NCBI GenBank assembly: GCA_022709465.1
Contig: JAKLIT010000007.1
Coordinates: forward strand, 1-20,812
Source: Candidatus Omnitrophota bacterium
Lineage (GTDB): Bacteria > Omnitrophota > Koll11 > Pluralincolimonadales > Pluralincolimonadaceae
Direction: 5' to 3'
Length of the DNA: 20,812 nt
The notes under the pieces were generated by a model. That model searched no databases, had not been told where the DNA came from, and worked only from the letters and a program-made list of their open reading frames with translations. The first letter of the stretch is position 1. Each line of letters opens with the position of its first letter. Positions 14,974 through 20,812 of this stretch are shown here, one piece after another. A program made the translations under genes and the position numbers.

Positions 14974-15002
14974 ATTCTACCGCAAACGAAATCCCCCTGC
15001 AA
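14974..15002 (-). promoter_or_regulatory. Promoter of the aromatic amino acid permease gene
   Basis: On the minus strand TTGCAG (14997-15002) is followed after 17 bp by TAGAAT (14974-14979); the ATG begins 7 nt further on. The -35 box is built into one arm of the terminator hairpin at 14991-15021. The same two hexamers with the same spacing precede the zinc-ribbon gene. Confidence 0.6.
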
Positions 15003-15021
15003 CTTTTAATTGCAGGGGGAT
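14991..15021 (-). terminator. Stem-loop terminator after the zinc-ribbon gene
   Basis: A perfect 12-bp inverted repeat (14991-15002 with 15010-15021) around a 7-nt loop, followed on the minus strand by a short T-rich run (ATTTCGTTT). It lies 29 nt past the stop of the 56-residue zinc-ribbon gene. It resembles the hairpin at 17036-17061 (shared CAATTAAA in the loop side and TTGCAGGGGG in the arm). Confidence 0.65.
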
Positions 15022-15050
15022 CATGTTATTCGCTGATTAACAGCGTATCG

Positions 15051-15221
15051 TTAACGTCCTTCGTTCTTGCGCTTTGAGAAGCAGTCCTTGCAATACACGG
15101 GACGGTCATCCCTCGGCTTGAACGGGACTTCGCATTCTTTTTTGCAGTCCGCGCATGTCGCCTTGTGCATTTCCCTCGGCCCACCGAACCCGCCACCACC
15201 GCCACCACCCTGGTACCCCAT
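15051..15221 (-). CDS. CxxC-x17-CxxC zinc-ribbon small protein
   Basis: A protein of 56 residues starting at ATG 15221, with AAGGAGG 4 nt upstream. The N-terminus is MGYQ followed by seven glycines and FGGPRE; the body holds two zinc knuckles, CADC (C23, C26) and CKDC (C44, C47), separated by exactly 17 residues, the spacing of the named CxxC-x17-CxxC domain family. It ends SKRKNEGR, a basic tail. Four cysteines would bind one zinc. The family is widespread in uncultured bacteria; its job is unknown, nucleic-acid binding is a reasonable guess. A longer open frame of 90 codons overlaps the same DNA (15026-15298) but lacks any motif or ribosome-binding site and is a shadow. A TTGCAG-17-TAGAAT promoter precedes it and a hairpin terminator follows, so it is probably monocistronic. 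Confidence 0.9.
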   Translation of the reverse strand: MGYQGGGGGGGFGGPREMHKATCADCKKECEVPFKPRDDRPVYCKDCFSKRKNEGR

Positions 15222-15269
15222 GTTTCCTCCTTTTTTAAGGCGCCGACGATCGGCCGCCCTATAGACAGG

Positions 15270-15298
15270 ATTCTACCCCAAATCGGGGCATACTGCAA
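15270..15298 (-). promoter_or_regulatory. Promoter of the zinc-ribbon gene
   Basis: On the minus strand TTGCAG (15293-15298), 17 bp, TAGAAT (15270-15275), about 49 nt before the ATG. The spacer holds a CCCC...GGGG inverted repeat (15277-15287). Hexamers and spacing are identical to those of the permease promoter. Confidence 0.55.
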
Positions 15299-15314
15299 TA
15301 ACTATTATTTTGCC

Positions 15315-15884
15315 TCAGAACGACCAGTTTACGAGCACCATGAACTCCATCGGCTTCTTGTTGCCGTTGTAGTTCGCGAGGCCTATCTGGAGGCCGTCGA
15401 GATTCTTCGTCGCATTGATCACGCCAAACTGCAGGCCGTGCATCTCCCCTGCGTAGTTGAAGAAACCGCCCTGGAACCCTCCGAAGTAGTCCTTGCTATA
15501 GTTCATTATGCCCCACTCGATGCCGCGTGAGTCGCCCTGCGAGAAGTTCAGGCCACCGAGTTGCACGCCGTGCATATATCCGGTCGTCCAGTTCACGAAA
15601 CCGAGCTGGACTCCGCTGAGATCGCCTTCCGTGACGTTCGCGGCGCCCCACTGCAGGCCGACGGCGCGGTTCTTGACGTGGTTGATGAGGCCGATATCAA
15701 TGCCGCTGAAATTCTCGTTGGAGCCGTAGAGCAGGTTCAAGCCCACGCCCTTTATCGACTCGCTCTCAGGGACTAACTGGAGCGGGTTGACTATCGCGAG
15801 CTGGAAGGGTTTTTCTTCCGCGCGAACCGCGGCCGGCACCAACATCATTACCAATAATACAAAAAACACCGCTTTATTTTTCAT
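15315..15884 (-). CDS. Exported surface-repeat protein (LA_2272-like)
   Basis: Encodes 189 residues with a signal peptide (NKAVFFVLLVMMLVPAAVRA). From about residue 45 it consists of repeats of roughly 19-20 residues with the pattern GhxhGhhN: GIDIGLIN, AVGLQWGAAN, GVQLGFVN, GVQLGGLN, GIEWGIMN, GFQGGFFN, GLQFGVIN, GLQIGLAN, ending VLVNWSF with a terminal Phe as in outer-membrane barrels. I recall this pattern from the LA_2272 surface-repeat family of Leptospira and other diderms; function is unknown. AAGGAG lies 6 nt before the ATG. It follows the outer-membrane barrel gene by 26 nt on the same strand, so the two probably form an operon encoding envelope proteins. Confidence 0.85.
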   Translation of the reverse strand: MKNKAVFFVLLVMMLVPAAVRAEEKPFQLAIVNPLQLVPESESIKGVGLNLLYGSNENFSGIDIGLINHVKNRAVGLQWGAANVTEGDLSGVQLGFVNWTTGYMHGVQLGGLNFSQGDSRGIEWGIMNYSKDYFGGFQGGFFNYAGEMHGLQFGVINATKNLDGLQIGLANYNGNKKPMEFMVLVNWSF

Positions 15885-15910
15885 GCCTTTCTCCTTTTTA
15901 TAATACTCCG

Positions 15911-17014
15911 TTAAAATAATACTTCCAGGCCCGCGGTAACCCCGTGAAACAAGGTGTTTGAGCCGGCATTGACGCCGGTCGATGTCACGCTGACCGGGTT
16001 AAACGCGCAACTGGTCTTCTCTATCTGGCCGGGCGCAAGCGCGATGCCTTCGAGCCAGAGCGCCTCATAGCCGACTTTCAACGCCATGTTATTTGTAAAC
16101 TGGTACCTGCACTGCAGGCCGGCCTCTCCGACGAAGGCGGCATGGTCGGTCCGGGCGTTCGACCCGAATAATTTCTTTTCGATGCTGACTACGGTCGATT
16201 CAGACGCGCGGTTCCAGTACCCGCCGGCCTTTACTATCCCGTTGACCGAGAAGCGTCCGCGCTCGAACAATTTGGCGTCCGCGCCGACCTGGAGGCCGTA
16301 GAGATCGTTCTTCGTGGCCGTATCCCAGAACGGCGGGAGCTCTTCCGTATTCGGTATGCCCGGAAGGTTCTCTATCCGCGCGACATCGTAAAGGGTGAGG
16401 TTCGGGTCGATCTTCCATATAGGCAGGATCCTGTCGTTCGGCGGGATCGTGCCTTTAAGGTCCTCTTTCAGCCGGAGCCAGCGGAACCCGGCGAGTATTT
16501 TTATCCGGTCGGAGCATTTCCTCTGGACGTTAAGTTCCGCGTTTTGGAGCTTCGTGGAATAGTCCCATGTCATCGACTGGAACGAGAAATCCTGCGTCTG
16601 GAAGAAACCGCCGGGAGCTTTCATCACGAGCCAGTCCGGCGGGCTGTTGGGGCCGACGGACTCTGTCGTATCCCAGTCGTCTATGCGGGAATAGGATACC
16701 GATATATCGTATTTCGGGTTGAACCGGTAAGCCGCGCCCAGCCGGAACCCCGGCGTATAGCCCTGCTCGAGATCGGTGCTGTTAAGGGCCGGATTACTGA
16801 CGGCGCTCGAGACGTTGGCGAAATGCTCGCTGCCCGGCACCTTTTCAACAAGTACCCGGCGCGCGGTGCCGACACGGTCTAATACGAGCGCTTCCGCGGA
16901 GAGGGTCCATCGCGGAGATTTTGGCGACTCGGGCTGCGCCGCGGAGGAGATGGCCGGCATGGCCAGGATAATGGCCGCGAGCAGAATGATGGTAGACCGC
17001 TTTTTCATTTTCAT
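15911..17014 (-). CDS. Outer-membrane beta-barrel protein (BBP7 / Lpg1974-like)
   Basis: Encodes 367 residues. The signal peptide (STIILLAAIILAMPAISSA) is followed by WTLSAEALVLDR, then many amphipathic strands alternating polar and hydrophobic residues (FRLGAAYRF, YDISVSYSRI, IKILAGFRWLRL, NDLYGLQVGADAKLF, FSVNGIVKAGGYW). The last residues, GVTAGLEVLF, end in the aromatic residue used by the BAM machinery. The arrangement resembles BBP7 or Lpg1974 pore-forming barrels; I cannot decide between them. GAGG (17022-17025) lies 7 nt before ATG 17014. A possible TTGCAG-17-TAATAT promoter (17016-17044) would instead fit a leaderless start at the second Met codon (17008). A terminator-like hairpin sits only 21 nt upstream of the start. 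Confidence 0.85.
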   Translation of the reverse strand: MKMKKRSTIILLAAIILAMPAISSAAQPESPKSPRWTLSAEALVLDRVGTARRVLVEKVPGSEHFANVSSAVSNPALNSTDLEQGYTPGFRLGAAYRFNPKYDISVSYSRIDDWDTTESVGPNSPPDWLVMKAPGGFFQTQDFSFQSMTWDYSTKLQNAELNVQRKCSDRIKILAGFRWLRLKEDLKGTIPPNDRILPIWKIDPNLTLYDVARIENLPGIPNTEELPPFWDTATKNDLYGLQVGADAKLFERGRFSVNGIVKAGGYWNRASESTVVSIEKKLFGSNARTDHAAFVGEAGLQCRYQFTNNMALKVGYEALWLEGIALAPGQIEKTSCAFNPVSVTSTGVNAGSNTLFHGVTAGLEVLF

Positions 17015-17030
17015 TATATTACCTCAAATA

Positions 17031-17062
17031 AAAACCCCCTGCAATCGTTTAATTGCGGAGGA
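17031..17062 (-). terminator. Hairpin with T-run just upstream of the outer-membrane gene
   Basis: On the minus strand CCTCCGCAAT (17052-17061) pairs with ATTGCAGGGG (17036-17045) with one wobble and one mismatch around a 6-nt loop, followed by GTTTTTATTT. This is an intrinsic terminator facing the gene at 17014. No gene lies directly upstream on this strand now; it may be the original terminator of the RNA gene seen at 20656-20812, separated from it by the island. Its arm also supplies a possible -35 box for the outer-membrane gene. Confidence 0.5.
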
Positions 17063-17308
17063 CTATTATGGCTCCCTTTGTATGTTGCGTTTCGTAATAG
17101 AACTATTGAGTATGAAATTAGTGATTATTATATAGGTTCTAGCGTAAGGATTAAAAATCAGCGCTTACTCAAACGATCGAGTTGATGCGAATTGAGATAG
17201 GTGGAATCTTAACTCTATGTTTAATGCCGGGTAAATACAGATTTGTCTTTATAATAATTAAATTTATGCTAAAATTAACCTATAATAATTAACCGGTTTC
17301 CCATAAAT
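17063..17308. other. AT-rich intergenic stretch at the left island boundary
   Basis: About 245 bases without a convincing gene on either strand. Composition drops sharply here relative to the left side. TGGCTCCC (17069-17076) recurs at 20667-20674. TATAAT boxes lie at 17250-17255 and 17281-17286 on the plus strand; the latter, 23 bases before ATG 17309, is the likely -10 of the sce7726-type gene, with no good -35 box. No integrase remnant could be recognised. Confidence 0.5.
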
Positions 17309-17923
17309 ATGATAAATCTTAATAATTCGACAAACGACTTAATTATACGTGCCGCCTTAAAAGATGTTTTAAAAAGGCGTTATGCGAATGATAATAAACT
17401 GCGGGTAATAGAAGAGCTAGGTATTCAACATGGCTCCGCCCGGATCGATATTGCCGTTGTGAACGGGACATTAAATGGCTATGAGATAAAAAGTGACCAT
17501 GATACACTTCGGCGATTACCTGGACAAATGGATGCCTTTAATCATGTATTCGATAAAATGACTCTCGTTGTTGGAAAAAAACACTTATATGAAGCAATGA
17601 ATATGGTTCCAGACTGGTGGGGAATTATAGTGGCAAAAATTGAGATGAACGGTTCGGTTGTGTTCAACAATATTCGAGAAGGAGAATTGAATCAAAAGCG
17701 GGATAGCGTTTCTATGGCAAGGCTTTTATGGCGAAAGGAAGCACTTGATATTCTTAAAAAAGAAGGGCAGGCAAAAGGTTTTCTTTCAAAGCCAAGGGAT
17801 TCTATTTATATAAAACTGGTCTCGGTGCTTGATCAAAATACTCTCAGTGCAAAAATTAGAGAAGCGATTTTTTTTAGGACAGATTGGAGAGACGATCGGC
17901 CACTACAGCTAAATGATGATTAA
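17309..17923 (+). CDS. sce7726-family protein, PD-(D/E)xK nuclease-like
   Basis: Encodes 204 residues. The core ARIDIAVVNGTLNGYEIKSD (44-63) gives the PD-(D/E)xK pattern: D47, then E59-x-K61, with E35/E36 on the preceding helix and Q73 after it (LPGQ), as in MmcB-like and related nucleases. MTLVVGKKHLYEA (84-96) and WWGIIVAKI (103-111) are characteristic of the sce7726 family as I recall it; these genes often sit beside beta-family or sce7725 genes. The DNA-cleaving role is inferred from the motif. It has no ribosome-binding site; a TATAAT at 17281 precedes it. The last 50 bp overlap, tail to tail, the 3' end of the beta-family gene. AT-rich, unlike the left flank. Confidence 0.75.
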   Translation: MINLNNSTNDLIIRAALKDVLKRRYANDNKLRVIEELGIQHGSARIDIAVVNGTLNGYEIKSDHDTLRRLPGQMDAFNHVFDKMTLVVGKKHLYEAMNMVPDWWGIIVAKIEMNGSVVFNNIREGELNQKRDSVSMARLLWRKEALDILKKEGQAKGFLSKPRDSIYIKLVSVLDQNTLSAKIREAIFFRTDWRDDRPLQLNDD

Positions 17924-18959
17924 TACCGGCTGTAATCCAGGTTTCTGTACTGCCCGTACCTCCAGCGCTTTTGTTTTTTGCATAAACATTGTAATGTTGA
18001 GCTTTTAAGGCAATATATCTATCTCCGTAACTAAATCCTTCTCCATAGAAACGCTTATCCCCAGATAAGAGTTTCGCATGAGCTAAATACATTCCATATT
18101 TTAGCTTTTTCCCTTTCATAATCAGCCACTCATCATCTAAAGTATATTTAATGCTAGTTGATGGGTGATAAAACTGAGATGATTCTTTATAAATTGGATG
18201 TTGAATAGTATAATCGGCAAACGCTGGTTTCCGTTTTAACGATTTCATGTTAACGTAGTATTTCCAACATTTCCAATCAATACGTGGTATACGATTTTCT
18301 TCATCAATTTTGCATCCAGACAGGTCTTCAGGAAAAGAACCACTTGCAAAACTAAATGTTCTCCATTTTAATAAATTGGGGAGGCTTTGAGCGAGTTCCA
18401 TGTATTTAGAGTATTTCTCATCACTTCCTTCCGTTTCCTTTATATCTACCAATAGATCAACATATTTTTCTTCTAATTTACCATACGAAAGGAAATTGGC
18501 AATATCTTGATTCAACTTTTTTAAATTGCCAAAATCGGCGCATATTAATCTTAAACATAACCCACATTTGTTTTTTTCTGCTAATGAATATGCTACTTCT
18601 TTAATCTCTCGATTATCATTTAGATGAATGGAAGGAATAAAATTACCGCCAAGATCGCGCCCTCCTTGCGATATTACATTAAGAGCCTTAGCCTTAAGCG
18701 GTATGGTGAACAGAAGACTGACATCTATAAATATTGGAGTTTTGCCCCATACCTCTATTATTTTTTCAGTTATTTTTGGTAACTGTCCTTCGAATTTTAC
18801 AACAATATCTGTAAGTTGTTCGTTTGGTTTAGGCTTAGGCATTACAAACTGAAGTAAAGGTGTAATGCATTTTATATGTTTTTCGTCCAGAACCTTTAGT
18901 GCGTTTTGTTCGGCCCGCTTCCACTTCAAGATAGGCACATAGTGTCTTGAATTAAACAT
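17874..18959 (-). CDS. Beta family protein (Beta_protein-like), island gene
   Basis: Encodes 361 residues with no signal peptide or membrane segment. The start MFNSRHYVPILKWKRAEQNAL is typical of the 'beta family protein' group (Pfam Beta_protein, a name taken from a phage protein), whose biochemical role is unknown. The middle (about 60-220) alternates strands and helices in a pattern compatible with a TIM-barrel-like fold (PIFIDVSLLF, LRLICADFG, YVDLLVDIKE, WRTFSFASGSFP); that fold is my inference. The C-terminal part has YGMYLAHAKLLSGDKRFYGEGFSYGDRYI and a GGTGSTETWITAGINHHLA segment. The gene starts 1 nt after the stop of the HigA/ImmA gene, so it belongs to the toxin-antitoxin operon, and its 3' end overlaps the convergent sce7726-type gene by 50 bp. 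Confidence 0.72.
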   Translation of the reverse strand: MFNSRHYVPILKWKRAEQNALKVLDEKHIKCITPLLQFVMPKPKPNEQLTDIVVKFEGQLPKITEKIIEVWGKTPIFIDVSLLFTIPLKAKALNVISQGGRDLGGNFIPSIHLNDNREIKEVAYSLAEKNKCGLCLRLICADFGNLKKLNQDIANFLSYGKLEEKYVDLLVDIKETEGSDEKYSKYMELAQSLPNLLKWRTFSFASGSFPEDLSGCKIDEENRIPRIDWKCWKYYVNMKSLKRKPAFADYTIQHPIYKESSQFYHPSTSIKYTLDDEWLIMKGKKLKYGMYLAHAKLLSGDKRFYGEGFSYGDRYIALKAQHYNVYAKNKSAGGTGSTETWITAGINHHLAVVADRLSNLS

Positions 18960-18960
18960 A

Positions 18961-20175
18961 TTAGTTATTCCATTTTATGTTAGAAAAGTATTTTCTGATT
19001 TTTTCAGCATTTACGATTTTATTCAAGTAAACATACTTATTACCTCTATGCCGGATTTGACCCGCGATGATAGCTACATGCACTCCAAGCTCATTTGCTA
19101 AACTATTTGCTGCCATAGGAGAAGGAATTAGTCTAGCCGGGCTAATTTCCCACTTTGCCTTTGGTAAGAGCACTTCTTCTGCTAATGCATCGGCTGCTCG
19201 TTCATTTTCATCTAAATCGATCGCTTTAATGCCTTCTATCTCATCGTAAAAAAGACTAATCCCGCTATTAAAATGAAGGGCGATGTGAGCCAATTCGTGC
19301 ATTAACGTAAACCAATAATTATCAAGCCTATCATACCTAAGAGTTAGCCCTATGATAGGATTATTTTTATCTATTAATATAGTTGCACCATCTAAATAGG
19401 TTTTAGAAAAGTGAGGCTCAATGACTAATATAACCCCATGCTCTTTTAAATATTCTTGTGCGAGTGTAGGGCCGTTGCTTTTTACACTTAGTTTCGCAAG
19501 ATGTTGCATAAATTGAATATTAATGGTGCCAGGACTATATTTTTTTTCTATTTTTATTTTTTTTGCCTTTTTAATGACATAGGTGGCCCATGCAGCCAAT
19601 GCATGTTTATCAGAAAGTAGCGATGATCTATAATTCGATTTACGTAACAGTCCAACGAGTTGTTCCGGCGAACCTATTGGCAAAAAGAAGGCTTTTAGTA
19701 GGTCGACTTTATCGTGTCCTTTTACTGAAACATTTTCAAAATAGCCTCGAGTCTCCATCTCTGTCACCAGATGATTATTCCAATCCTGATATTCAGGCCT
19801 TTTCCCTGCTTCCGACTTTTTAATAAGTACTTTAGCGGGAATCCCAATGCCAGATTCAAGAGCTCTTACCATTTCAAGGGTTAATTGACGTTTACCAGAG
19901 AGAATTTCCGACACTCTACTTCTGCTACCCAGAAAAGGAATTAAATCACTTGGCGAAAGACCAGACTGCTCCATTCTGAATTTGATCGCGTCAATAGGGT
20001 CGGGAAGATTTTTTATAAACACTTTCTCTTCATAGTCACGGATAAGGGCACTAAGAAGATTAAGCTGTTCGCCCTTTTCGGAGTTAGGGTCCGGGTCGCA
20101 GATCATCAAGTCCCCAACTAATTTAAGGGCTTCTTCGTAGTCTTTTTCGGTTTTTACCACTTTAATCTTTATCAT
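18961..20175 (-). CDS. HigA-like antitoxin fused to ImmA/IrrE zinc metallopeptidase
   Basis: Encodes 404 residues from the ATG at 20175, which overlaps the TGA of the toxin gene (ATGA); an in-frame TTG at 20196 is less likely. Residues 1-118 are a HigA-type antitoxin: an N-terminal dimerising part, then an XRE helix-turn-helix (about 68-108; SGLSPSDLIPFLGSRSRVSE, ILSGKRQLTLEMVRALE). Residues about 220-345 form an ImmA/IrrE peptidase with the zinc motif HELAH (293-297) and a downstream ENERAAD segment, where E325 is the probable third ligand, then AEEVLLP. ImmA-type proteases cleave repressors to trigger responses such as prophage excision, and IrrE controls stress regulons. In this fusion the protease could remove or inactivate the antitoxin half on a signal. 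The beta-family gene follows after 1 nt. Confidence 0.88.
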   Translation of the reverse strand: MIKIKVVKTEKDYEEALKLVGDLMICDPDPNSEKGEQLNLLSALIRDYEEKVFIKNLPDPIDAIKFRMEQSGLSPSDLIPFLGSRSRVSEILSGKRQLTLEMVRALESGIGIPAKVLIKKSEAGKRPEYQDWNNHLVTEMETRGYFENVSVKGHDKVDLLKAFFLPIGSPEQLVGLLRKSNYRSSLLSDKHALAAWATYVIKKAKKIKIEKKYSPGTINIQFMQHLAKLSVKSNGPTLAQEYLKEHGVILVIEPHFSKTYLDGATILIDKNNPIIGLTLRYDRLDNYWFTLMHELAHIALHFNSGISLFYDEIEGIKAIDLDENERAADALAEEVLLPKAKWEISPARLIPSPMAANSLANELGVHVAIIAGQIRHRGNKYVYLNKIVNAEKIRKYFSNIKWNN

Positions 20176-20468
20176 ATTATCTGCCCCATATCCCAATTAT
20201 CATACTCTTTATGGGTACCTATTTTTTTTATAAATACTATGCCGTTTTTGTAACTTATCTGCACTAAAATTCTATACCTATTCCCACAAATATTGAAGAC
20301 CACGTGTTGATTCCTTATAAGGCTTGCCTTGGGGTACTTTGCCTTTAGCTTATGAGGTGTATCCCACTGAGCTTCCTCAATTTCCTCTTCCCACGATTCA
20401 ATTTGTGAACGTGCATCTACATGTTCGTTTTTGAAGCCGAACAATAGCTTTTTGTTTAAAAGTCTCAT
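20172..20468 (-). CDS. higB: HigB-type mRNA interferase toxin
   Basis: Encodes 98 residues, usual for the HigB_toxin family (RelE/ParE-like ribosome-dependent mRNA cleavage). Conserved blocks are visible: SWEEEIEEAQWDTPHKLKAKYP (25-46), SLIRNQHVVFNICGNRYRILVQISY (49-73) and the signature FIKKIGTHKEYD (79-90), including the basic residues R52, R64 and R66 and the terminal GTHxEYD. It is the first gene of an operon with the HigA/ImmA fusion, overlapped by 4 nt, in the toxin-first order typical of higBA. A strong promoter with a palindromic operator lies upstream (20502-20543). All conserved blocks are intact, so the toxin is probably functional. Confidence 0.93.
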   Translation of the reverse strand: MRLLNKKLLFGFKNEHVDARSQIESWEEEIEEAQWDTPHKLKAKYPKASLIRNQHVVFNICGNRYRILVQISYKNGIVFIKKIGTHKEYDNWDMGQII

Positions 20469-20501
20469 ATAACCCCGACATGTTAATTACAAGTTCATTT
20501 G

Positions 20502-20543
20502 TTCCCATATTGGGAATATACACCAATTGACGTTATTTGTCAA
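20502..20543 (-). promoter_or_regulatory. higB promoter with palindromic operator
   Basis: On the minus strand TTGACA (20538-20543), 17 bp, TATATT (20515-20520). The perfect inverted repeat TTCCCA-TAT-TGGGAA (20502-20516) overlaps the -10 box and start site. A second inverted repeat, ATTGAC/GTCAAT (20526-20531 with 20539-20544), overlaps the -35 box. Together they fit autorepression by the HigA-type antitoxin. The ATG is about 34 nt past the operator. Confidence 0.75.
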
Positions 20544-20617
20544 TGCTTTTCTTGTGCACTTTTCTGTTTGTGCGCACTTCAGAACTCTGCCAAATATTAC
20601 GTAAATCTTGTGGCTTC

Positions 20618-20655
20618 AATAAAAAGGCCCTTTAGCTTATAGACTAAAGGGCCTT
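20618..20655 (-). terminator. Strong intrinsic terminator of the right-end RNA
   Basis: On the minus strand GGCCCTTTAG (20644-20653) pairs perfectly with CTAAAGGGCC (20626-20635) around an 8-nt loop, extended by two A-T pairs, and is followed by TTTTTATT (20625-20618). The T-run lies only on the minus side, so it ends transcription coming from beyond the right edge. Confidence 0.85.
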
Positions 20656-20812
20656 CCCGTAGTAATTGGCTCCCCACGTTGGACTCGAGGCGTGGTTGGG
20701 CAAAGCCCTCTAAGTGCAAGGAAATACGTATACTTGTGAAAATGTACCGGCGACGCGGTCGCGGTACAGCCATCAGTTTATACGATCCTTTGCCGCCTCT
20801 CCCACAAGCGCC
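20656..20812 (-). ncRNA. Unidentified structured RNA, 5' end outside window
   Basis: No open frame is convincing here, but the sequence can fold extensively. GAGGCG/CGCCTC (20687-20692 with 20794-20799) and GCAAAG/CTTTGC (20700-20705 with 20788-20793) stack, with a 7-nt bulge on one side. Inside lie CGTATA/TATACG (20727-20732 with 20779-20784) and a hairpin GTACCG/CGGTAC (20744-20749 with 20762-20767) extended by CGAC/GTCG. A strong terminator follows immediately on the minus strand. GC content is again high. I compared it by memory with tRNA, tmRNA, RNase P, SRP, 6S, T-box and common riboswitches and found no fit, so it is a structured RNA or leader of unknown class. Confidence 0.5.

Larger units (their letters stand above)
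17069..20674. mobile_element. AT-rich genomic island carrying a toxin-antitoxin/nuclease gene set
   Basis: Base composition and codon use differ visibly from the flanks: one 60-base line (18121-18180) has 20 G or C, while a line in the desulfidase gene (13021-13080) has 36. The block contains only accessory genes (higB, higA-ImmA fusion, beta family, sce7726-type). An 8-bp direct repeat TGGCTCCC brackets it (17069-17076 and 20667-20674). On the minus strand the right copy lies at the end of a structured RNA and the left copy is followed within 20 nt by a terminator hairpin, as if insertion had split an RNA gene from its terminator. No integrase or transposase is visible, so the mechanism and exact ends are uncertain. 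Confidence 0.45.

Noticed and set aside
14967..15002. N-terminal extension of the permease from TTG 15002
   Set aside because: It would start within a terminator hairpin and promoter; the added residues are hydrophilic and unlike the family.
15026..15298. 90-codon open frame on the minus strand
   Set aside because: No domain, ribosome-binding site or start context; it is out of frame with the motif-bearing 56-residue zinc ribbon over the same bases.
20176..20196. Seven-residue upstream extension of the HigA/ImmA protein from TTG 20196
   Set aside because: The ATG at 20175 gives the normal ATGA overlap with higB and the usual HigA N-terminus.
20667..20700. tRNA or tmRNA 3' end on the minus strand (CTCGAGT like a T-loop, terminal CCA)
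   Set aside because: The flanking five-base arms (CACGC and CCAAC) do not pair and no acceptor partner is visible.
20744..20767. T-box-like GUACCGCG element
   Set aside because: The UGGN bulge is not conserved, the element sits in its own perfect hairpin, and no aminoacyl-tRNA or amino acid gene follows.

Overview
The window reads as a piece of a GC-rich, diderm bacterial chromosome carrying one AT-rich accessory island at its right end. Outer-membrane beta-barrel proteins, a type II secretion/type IV pilus-like pseudopilin and a PEP-CTERM protein all point to a Gram-negative-type envelope. Frequent ATA (Ile) and AGG (Arg) codons in an otherwise GC-rich background, together with the CxxC-x17-CxxC zinc ribbon and the polysaccharide-binding exported proteins, would fit an uncultured lineage such as Omnitrophota or a PVC relative. 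That placement is inference only; no rRNA or marker gene is present.

Layout. (1) Positions 1-8871, all minus strand: a carbohydrate-responsive block. A GntR/LacI-type regulator, a GH94 cellobiose-type phosphorylase and a secreted tandem carbohydrate-binding-like protein (cut by the window edge) form one operon. Upstream lie a PEP-CTERM protein with a related binding domain, then a two-gene unit encoding a GspK-like pseudopilin with an inserted zinc finger and a LamG domain plus an exported protein of unknown role. The three promoters share an unusual architecture: a TTGAC -35 box, 16-17 bp, TGGTATA, then further GGTATA-like copies about one helical turn apart. They look like one regulon, plausibly controlled by the encoded regulator. 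(2) 8885-15002: housekeeping and transport genes: a cation diffusion facilitator overlapping a secreted cyclophilin, a MATE exporter behind an iron-sulfur flavoprotein, a divergent L-cysteine desulfidase-family gene and an aromatic amino acid permease. Several starts here have a promoter but no ribosome-binding site and look leaderless. (3) 15051-17014: a 56-residue CxxC zinc ribbon (frame chosen by its motif and ribosome-binding site), a surface-repeat protein and an outer-membrane barrel.

(4) About 17069-20674: an AT-rich island (33% GC in one 60-base line counted by eye, against 60% in a line of the desulfidase gene). It holds a HigB toxin, a HigA antitoxin fused to an ImmA/IrrE zinc protease, a 'beta family' protein in the same tight operon, and a convergent sce7726-type PD-(D/E)xK nuclease-like gene whose 3' end overlaps the beta gene by 50 bp. 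This is the best candidate for an undescribed (anti-phage or stress-abortive) system. The island may have inserted at the 3' end of a structured RNA gene lying at the extreme right of the window (20656-20812, minus). That RNA has several nested helices and ends in a strong intrinsic terminator; I could not assign it to a known family.
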